DNA from: Myxococcales bacterium
GTDB taxonomy: Bacteria; Myxococcota_A; Polyangia; Nannocystales; Nannocystaceae
Length of the DNA: 64,000 nucleotides
Direction of reading: 5' to 3'
Assembly (NCBI GenBank): GCA_020633315.1
Contig: JACKDV010000023.1
Location: forward strand, 54,156 to 118,155
Shown: positions 58,678-64,000 of the stretch, one piece after another
Position numbering within the stretch: position 1 is the stretch's first letter
Layout of the letters: each line of letters starts with the position of its first letter
Notes under the pieces: generated by a model
Told to the model about the DNA's origin: nothing
Seen by the model: the letters and a program-made list of their open reading frames with translations, nothing else
The model's database searches: none
Made by a program: the position numbers and the translations under genes

Positions 58678-60936
58678 ATGCACGCCAAGCACTGGGGATT
58701 CGTTGCGATCGCGCTGACGACCGCCTGCGGCAGCGCGGGGGTGAGTGACGACGGGTTCGGCCCGGGGGGGCTGCCCCCGGGAGGCACCGACGGCAGCACC
58801 GAGGGCACGGCCGGCGACGAGACCGGTGACGGCACGGCGGGCGGGGGCGATTGCGAGGACGGGGCGGCCTGCGAGGGAGGCGTGTGCGTGGGCGGGGCGT
58901 GCTGCCCGGGCGTGCAGGCCTGCGGCACCGTGTGCTGCGCCGGCGCCGAGGTGTGCTCGTTCGGGGCCTGCGTGCTGCCGGACGGGGCCTGCGAGAGCTC
59001 GGACGACTGCGCCCCCGACTACTACTGCGAGCAGGGCCTGGGGCAGGATCAGGAGCCCGACCCCGGCTGCTTCGGCGGCGGCACGGTCGGCGGCTTCTGC
59101 CTGCCGCTGCCGCCGGTGTGCGAGGGCGACGAGCCGCCCGGGCCCGGGGGGCTGCCCACCTGCGTGCAGGCCTGCGACGTGGTGCCCGACGCCTCGGACC
59201 TGAGCACCGTGGTGCACTACGAGGTCGACGGGCCCGGCTACACCGCGCCCGTGGTGATCCAGCTCGACGACGACGACTGCGACGGGCTCGTCACCGAGCG
59301 CGACGTGCCCGAGATCGTGTGGAACATGCACACCGGGGCGTCCTACTCCGATCCCACCCACGGACGGATCAAGGCGGTCTCGATCATCGATGGCGCGGTG
59401 GTGGAGAAGCTCAGCTACGACTCGGTGCTGCCGCTCTCCCAGATCGCCGCGGGCGACATCGACGGCGATCACTCCAATGGCAACGAGGTGGTGGCCTGCG
59501 CCAGCAGCTCGTCGGTGGTGGCCCTGCGCTTCGACGGCAGCGTGAAGTGGCAGGCGGGCCCGAGCACCTGCGGCACCACGGCCTCGGGCTCCGACTTCGC
59601 GATCAGCGTGCCCAACATCGCCGACCTCGACGGCGACGGCGTGCCCGAGGTGATCACCGAGCGGGCGATCCTCGACGGGGCCACGGGGGCGACCGAGGCC
59701 ACGCTGTCGCTGCCGGCCGGGGTCACGGTGGCGGTGAGCGACGTGACCGGCGACGGCATGCTCGACATCGTCAGCGGCGGCGAGGTCTACGATCGCAACG
59801 GCGTGCTGGTGGCCTCGATGGGCACCGCGGGGCTGCGCTGGCCGGCCATCGGCGACCTCGACGGCGACGGCGTGCCCGAGATCGTGGCGGTGCGCTCGGG
59901 CAACCGCACCCTCAGCGTGTGGCACGTGATCGGGGGCATGCCCGAGGTGGTGCGCAGCGGGCTGTCGCTGGACTCGCTGCCCCAGCCCGCGTGCCCGGCC
60001 GGCTCGGCGGGCAACGCCGGGGGCGGCGGCCCGCCCACCATCGGCGACTTCGACGGCGACAACACCCCCGACGTGGCGCTCGCGGCCGGCAACGCCTACG
60101 TGGTCTTCGACGGCCGGGGCGTGATGGACCCGATGACCGCGGCCGCCGACACCGTGCTGTGGGCCTCGCCCACCAACGACTGCTCCTCGGCCCAGACCGG
60201 CAGCACCCTGTTCGACTTCGACGGCAACGGCCGGGTGGAGGTGGTCTACGGCGACGAGGATCTGCTGCGGATCTACGACGGCCTGAGCGGCACCATCCTC
60301 AGCGAGCACCCGCACGACACCGGCACGATCAACGAGTACCCCGTGGTGGCCGACGTGGACGCCGACGGCCAGGCCGACATCGTGGCGATCACCCGCGAGA
60401 CCTGCGGCAACGAGGCCTGCGGCGTGCTGCGGGTGTACGGCAGCGCCACGGGGGGCTGGGTGCGCACCCGTCGGGTGTGGAACCAGTACACCTATCACGT
60501 GACCAACGTCAGCGACGACGGCACGATCCCCGCCGCCGAGGTCGACAACTGGACGCAGCCCGGGCTCAACAACTTCCGTCAGAACAAGCAGCCGGGCGGC
60601 GAGTTCTCGGCCGGCGACGCGGCGGTGACCATGGTGCCCGCCTGCTTCGGGGGCTACTCGCTGCAGGCCACGGTGCGCAACCTGGGCCAGGCCCCGATCC
60701 CGGCCGGCGCCACGGTGACCTTCTTCGCCGGCGACCCGCCCGGCGGTGAGGTGCTCGGCGAGCTGCAGACCACGATCACTCTCTATCCCGCGCAGTCGCA
60801 GCCGCTGGTGCTGCCGCTCGACGGCCCGCCGCAGACCACCTCGGTCTACGCCACGGTCTCCAGCAACGTGCCCGAGTGCGACCTGGACAACAACGCCTCG
60901 GAGCCCGCCGATCCCACCTGCATCCCGGCGGGGTAG
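58678..60936 (+). CDS. Lipoprotein with FG-GAP/VCBS repeats
   Basis: A 752-residue predicted lipoprotein. MHAKHWGFVAIALTTAC has lipobox TTAC. A Cys-rich segment (CEGGVCVGGACCPGVQACGT, VCCAGAEVC) is like short EGF-type modules. The main body has FG-GAP/VCBS repeats with calcium-type loops, DLDGDGVPEVITERAILDGA, DVTGDGMLDIVSGGEVYDRN, DLDGDGVPEIVAVRSGN, DFDGDNTPDVALAAGNAYVV, DFDGNGRVEVVYGDEDLLRI, DVDADGQADIVAITRE. It forms a seven-bladed propeller by family knowledge. An Ig-like C-terminal domain follows. A surface adhesion role is plausible. Confidence 0.88.
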   Translation: MHAKHWGFVAIALTTACGSAGVSDDGFGPGGLPPGGTDGSTEGTAGDETGDGTAGGGDCEDGAACEGGVCVGGACCPGVQACGTVCCAGAEVCSFGACVLPDGACESSDDCAPDYYCEQGLGQDQEPDPGCFGGGTVGGFCLPLPPVCEGDEPPGPGGLPTCVQACDVVPDASDLSTVVHYEVDGPGYTAPVVIQLDDDDCDGLVTERDVPEIVWNMHTGASYSDPTHGRIKAVSIIDGAVVEKLSYDSVLPLSQIAAGDIDGDHSNGNEVVACASSSSVVALRFDGSVKWQAGPSTCGTTASGSDFAISVPNIADLDGDGVPEVITERAILDGATGATEATLSLPAGVTVAVSDVTGDGMLDIVSGGEVYDRNGVLVASMGTAGLRWPAIGDLDGDGVPEIVAVRSGNRTLSVWHVIGGMPEVVRSGLSLDSLPQPACPAGSAGNAGGGGPPTIGDFDGDNTPDVALAAGNAYVVFDGRGVMDPMTAAADTVLWASPTNDCSSAQTGSTLFDFDGNGRVEVVYGDEDLLRIYDGLSGTILSEHPHDTGTINEYPVVADVDADGQADIVAITRETCGNEACGVLRVYGSATGGWVRTRRVWNQYTYHVTNVSDDGTIPAAEVDNWTQPGLNNFRQNKQPGGEFSAGDAAVTMVPACFGGYSLQATVRNLGQAPIPAGATVTFFAGDPPGGEVLGELQTTITLYPAQSQPLVLPLDGPPQTTSVYATVSSNVPECDLDNNASEPADPTCIPAG

Positions 60937-61014
60937 CGGCGCCCGAGGCCGCCGCACGGAGGGCTCGATGGTGACCCGCGGCCCTCCGCGCTCGCGCCCG
61001 GCGGCGAGGCGAGC

Positions 61015-61701
61015 TCAGCTGTGGACCTTCTTGCCGCGCTTGCCCTTGCCGCGCTTGCCCTTGGCCTTGGTGCGCTTGCCCGTGTTGCCCTCGTCCGGGT
61101 CCGCCTCGGCGGCGCTGGCCTCCTCGGCGGCCTTCTCGGCGCGCAGCGAGGCCTCCACGCAGCGCAGCAGGCACTCGGCGGAGGCGTCGATGTCGGCCGC
61201 GTTGCGGGCGTAGCACTCGAGCACCTCCTTCTCGACCGCGGGACACTTGGCGGTCTCCTGGGCGAGCCAGCGCTTGCAGCCCTCCTGCCCGGCCTTCGTG
61301 CCTCCGCCCGAGGCCTCGCCCACGGCCACGCATGCGGCCGCGAGCTCGGGGGTGTCGCGCTCGGGCGGCACGGGGGGTGCGATCTCGTCGGCCGCGTCCA
61401 TCATGCAGGGCTTGGTGCACGAGTCCAGGTGCTCGGCGGACATGGCCGCGGTCATGCACACCAGGACCGAGGTCCGTCGCTCGGGGCACTGATCCAAGAA
61501 GGCGCCCATCTCCGAGCGACACCGCGACTGCGGCTCGCCGACCAGCCGCTCCACGTTGGAGCAGGCGGTGATCACCACCGGATCGTCGGGGCTGCCCGGC
61601 GCGGCCGCGGGCGGCTCCTCGCGATCGAGGAGGTCGCAGCCGAGCCCCAGGGAGATCGACAGGGTCAGGAAGGAGGAGGCGAGCAGGGTGCGCATCGACA
61701 T
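61015..61701 (-). CDS. Cys-rich predicted lipoprotein
   Basis: A 228-residue predicted lipoprotein. MSMRTLLASSFLTLSISLGL GC has lipobox GLGC. The domain has about twelve Cys in repeated CxxxC-like spacing: CSNVERLVGEPQSRCRSEMG, CPERRTSVLVCMTAAMSAEH, CTKPCMM, CKRWLAQETAKCPAVEKEV LEC, CLLRCVEA; the helical twin-CxnC pattern is like CHCH-type hairpins. The C-terminus is a Lys/Gly/Arg tail (GKRGKGKRGKK), likely cationic surface contact. Unknown function. Confidence 0.75.
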   Translation of the reverse strand: MSMRTLLASSFLTLSISLGLGCDLLDREEPPAAAPGSPDDPVVITACSNVERLVGEPQSRCRSEMGAFLDQCPERRTSVLVCMTAAMSAEHLDSCTKPCMMDAADEIAPPVPPERDTPELAAACVAVGEASGGGTKAGQEGCKRWLAQETAKCPAVEKEVLECYARNAADIDASAECLLRCVEASLRAEKAAEEASAAEADPDEGNTGKRTKAKGKRGKGKRGKKVHS

Positions 61702-61798
61702 GACGGGTGGGGTGTAGCCGGCCGAGGACCCCCTGCCATCGGACGGCCTACGTAGGCCGATCGCGCGAGCGCCTACGTCATCCGTACGTCCCCCGGGC

Positions 61799-64000
61799 TC
61801 AGCGGGGCTCGAGATCGCGTCCCTCGGCCCCTAGCTCGTCGATCTGGCGCGCCAGCGACTCTCGCCGGGGGCCGTCCGCGGGCAGATGAGCCTTCGCACG
61901 CTCGAGGTGCGACCGGAGCTCGGCCTCGTCGCCGCGGGCCCGAGCCACCGCGGCGAGCACGAGCTCGGCGCGGACCCGCGACACCGGCGAGGCCGGGCCG
62001 AGCAGGTCGATGGCGCGGCGGGCCGCGTCGTCGGCCTCCTGCGTCTCGCCGGCCCGGAGCCGGGCCTGGGCCAGGGTGACCAGGAAGCGGGGCAGCGTGG
62101 CCCGGGGCTCTCCGGGGGTGGCCTCGGCGATCTCGACCGCGAGCCGAGCCGAGGCCAGCGCCGTCTCCTCGTCGCCGCGGCACAGCGCGATCGAGGCTCG
62201 GGTGTCGGCCACGAACGCGGCGAGCGGGTGTCGCTCGCCGGCCTCGTCCGCCGCGGCCTCGCCGATGATCGTCCACGCCCGCGCGACCGTCTGCTCGGCC
62301 TCGTCGCAGCGCCCCAGGGCCTCGAGGGTGGTCGCCTGGCTGTTGAGGGCGAGCGCCACTCGCTCGTGATCCCGGCCGTACACCGCCTCGAAGATCGCCA
62401 CCGCCTCGCGGTGGTGCTCGAGCGCCTCCTCCCGCGCCCCCACGTGGTAGAGCGTGGACGCGAGGTTGTGGTGGGCCAGGGCGGTCGCCGGATCCTCGCG
62501 GCCGAGGTCGCGCAGGCGCACGCGCAGGATCTCGGCGTAGAGCTCCCGGGCCCGCTCGTGCTCGCCCTTGCGGTTGAGCGCCGTCGCGAGGTTGTTCTGC
62601 ACCCCGAGCCGCCGCGGGTGCTCGGGATCGAGGCTGGCCATGCCCAGGGCCAGGGCGCGCTCGAGGTGCTCGATCGCCTCGTCGGGCTTGCCCTGCGGGG
62701 TGAGGGCGGAGGCCAGCGTGACCTCGTCGGTGATGAGGTCGGGGTGCCGATCGCCGAGCAGGGCGGTGCGCAGCGCCAGCACCTCGCGGGCCTTGGCCTC
62801 CGCCTCCACGTAGCGCCGCTCGGTCGCCTCGAGGGCGGCCAGCAGCGACAGCACGGCGGGGATGGTGGGGTGATCCGCGGGCAGGTGCGCGCGGTACAGC
62901 GCCAGCGCCCGCTCCAGCGCCTCGCGCGAGCGATCGTACTCGCCGCGGCGAAAGGCCAGGATCCCCGACGACTGCCAGTAGGATGCCCCCTGCTCCGAGT
63001 CGAGGCCGTAGCGCTCCGCGGCCGAGCGGGCCAGCTCGTTCCACAGCTCGGCTCGCGGCAGGTCGGCGTGGCGGCTGCTCATCGTCGACGCGAGCAGGGC
63101 GGCCGACTGCACCATCGTCGCGTCGTCGGCGACCCCGAAGGCGGTCATGAAGGCGCGCTCGAGCGCCTGCTTGGCCTCGTCGTAGCGCCCCTGCTCCACC
63201 AGCACCAGGCCGCGGAGGTAGCCGGCCTGCGCCACCATCGGCGCGTACCCCAGCGACTCGGCCTCACGGGACACCTCGGCCAGCACCGCCAGGGCGCGCT
63301 CGAACTGCCCGGTGACCTCGTAGGCCGAGCCCAGCTCCAGCCTCGGGCGCAGCGCGTCCACCTGGGTGGCGATCGAGGGCGGCGGCTCGAGGTTGGCCGG
63401 CAGCGGCGTCCACTCGTCCCCGGTGCAGGCCCGGGGCGAGCGCAGGCCCGCGACCGCCTGGCTGGCGAGGTCCACCGAGGCTCCGTCGGGCTCGGCGAGG
63501 GCCGAGCCCAGGGCGTCCAGCTCGATCAGCCGATCGTCGAGGCAGCGCAGGCGCCCCTCCACCTCGGGGTCGCCCGGCGCTCGGGCGCAGAGGCTCGCGT
63601 GCGCCTCGCTCCACTGCTGGGCGTGCGCATCGAGGCGCTCCAGCACGCGCTGGGAGGTCTGCTCCGCGTGGGCGACTGCGGTGTGGGTCAGGCTCTCGCG
63701 CAGCCCGGCCGCGCGCTCCTCGTTCCAGGTGGACTCGAGAGCCGCACGACCCTCGGCGCAGCGATCGGCGGGCGTGGACGAGCGGCTCACCGACCAGGTG
63801 AGCGCGCCGCCTCCTGCCAGGCCCAGGCCCAGCGCCAGCGCCAGCCGGGCGCGGCTGCGGGGTCGGGCGGCCAGCGCTTGCAGCAGCGCGGGCATCGATT
63901 CGAAGCGCTCGTCGGGCCGGGGCGACAGCCCGCGGACGATCGCCCGCCGTGCGCCCCGCGGCAGCGAGCTGCTCGCGAGCGCCTCGTCCACGTCGCGTAG
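61799..64000 (-). CDS. C-terminal part of a Ser/Thr kinase with TM and TPR domain (cut by window edge)
   Basis: The first residues, RGARRAIVRGLSPRPDERFE then SMPALLQAL, are the end of a protein-kinase fold (R-GL-x-P-x-R-SM...L). A single membrane helix ARLALALGLGLAGGGALTW follows, then about 650 residues of helical repeats, many TPR: GQFERALAVLAEVSREAESL, GRYDEAKQALERAFM, GEYDRSREALERALALYRAH, GKPDEAIEHLERALALG, GEHERARELYAEILRVR, REEALEHHREAVAIFEAVYG. The frame is open to the window's end, so the kinase domain lies outside. It is a typical myxobacterial kinase-TPR receptor. Stop at 61799. Confidence 0.88.
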   Translation of the reverse strand, partial: LRDVDEALASSSLPRGARRAIVRGLSPRPDERFESMPALLQALAARPRSRARLALALGLGLAGGGALTWSVSRSSTPADRCAEGRAALESTWNEERAAGLRESLTHTAVAHAEQTSQRVLERLDAHAQQWSEAHASLCARAPGDPEVEGRLRCLDDRLIELDALGSALAEPDGASVDLASQAVAGLRSPRACTGDEWTPLPANLEPPPSIATQVDALRPRLELGSAYEVTGQFERALAVLAEVSREAESLGYAPMVAQAGYLRGLVLVEQGRYDEAKQALERAFMTAFGVADDATMVQSAALLASTMSSRHADLPRAELWNELARSAAERYGLDSEQGASYWQSSGILAFRRGEYDRSREALERALALYRAHLPADHPTIPAVLSLLAALEATERRYVEAEAKAREVLALRTALLGDRHPDLITDEVTLASALTPQGKPDEAIEHLERALALGMASLDPEHPRRLGVQNNLATALNRKGEHERARELYAEILRVRLRDLGREDPATALAHHNLASTLYHVGAREEALEHHREAVAIFEAVYGRDHERVALALNSQATTLEALGRCDEAEQTVARAWTIIGEAAADEAGERHPLAAFVADTRASIALCRGDEETALASARLAVEIAEATPGEPRATLPRFLVTLAQARLRAGETQEADDAARRAIDLLGPASPVSRVRAELVLAAVARARGDEAELRSHLERAKAHLPADGPRRESLARQIDELGAEGRDLEPR

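Noticed and set aside
57487..60957. A 1156-codon minus-strand frame across the MFS end, AttH-like gene and FG-GAP gene
   Set aside because: It is the antisense of the FG-GAP gene joined to other shadows. The AttH-like protein and FG-GAP lipoprotein have clear domains and codon bias in their own frames.

Overview
The window is very GC-rich, gene-dense bacterial chromosome with strong third-position G/C bias. It carries the core of a replication-origin region: dnaA, dnaN, recF and gyrB on the + strand, diverging from rpmH, rnpA, yidD, yidC, jag and mnmE on the - strand. The many predicted lipoproteins with Gly/Ser/Thr/Asp/Glu-rich linkers, the Ser/Thr kinases with zinc ribbons or TPR tails, the PATAN-type response regulator, FG-GAP and Sel1 repeats and an ECF sigma factor point to a myxobacterium (Myxococcota). 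The linker style suggests the Nannocystis/Plesiocystis/Enhygromyxa side. That placement is inference, because no rRNA gene is present.

Layout. 1-12 kb: zinc-ribbon Ser/Thr kinase, MATE transporter, IS91-type transposase, two related helix-hairpin-helix-like lipoproteins facing away from each other across a 45-bp minisatellite, a VOC protein, a beta-propeller secreted protein, an ABC-class ATPase, several repeats and a secreted somatomedin-B protein. 12-18 kb: aspartate kinase, a two-gene ATPase/nuclease-like pair whose second gene is frameshifted, a second VOC protein, then mobile DNA (5'-truncated DDE transposase fused to a dispersed repeat, and an intact IS110 element). 18-29 kb: large lipoprotein, TetR regulator divergent from a PF10118-type protein, mutM-rsmA-tsaD with overlapping ends, a frameshifted response-regulator/PATAN/TPR gene and a rhomboid-TPR protein.

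29-46 kb is the origin block. A ParB-site (parS) cluster lies between the rhomboid gene and rsmG, where parA and parB would often sit, but no parA/parB is present. Then come bioF, mnmE-jag-yidC-yidD-rnpA-rpmH, an 841-bp gap, dnaA, a 424-bp gap with DnaA-box-like sites and an AT-rich patch, dnaN-recF and gyrB, followed by broken cytochrome genes and an ECF sigma factor.

46-64 kb: von Willebrand A lipoprotein, an RnfD/NqrB-like membrane domain fused to Sel1 repeats, a 3-kb two-lipoprotein island bounded by 97-bp direct repeats that copy the 3' end of an SGNH hydrolase gene, a fused oxidoreductase/epimerase, an MFS transporter, an AttH/CrtC-like protein, an FG-GAP lipoprotein, a Cys-rich lipoprotein and the C-terminal part of a kinase-TPR protein running off the right edge.

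The most interesting candidates are the ATPase/PD-(D/E)XK-like pair (13.4-14.9 kb), the parS cluster without parAB, the direct-repeat island at 49.8-52.9 kb, the roughly 115-bp dispersed element that forms a giant inverted repeat at 10.5-10.9 kb, and the IS110 element with a possible guide-RNA leader. Several genes carry single-base indels in G/C runs, so either recent decay or assembly error must be considered. I saw no tRNA, rRNA or CRISPR array.
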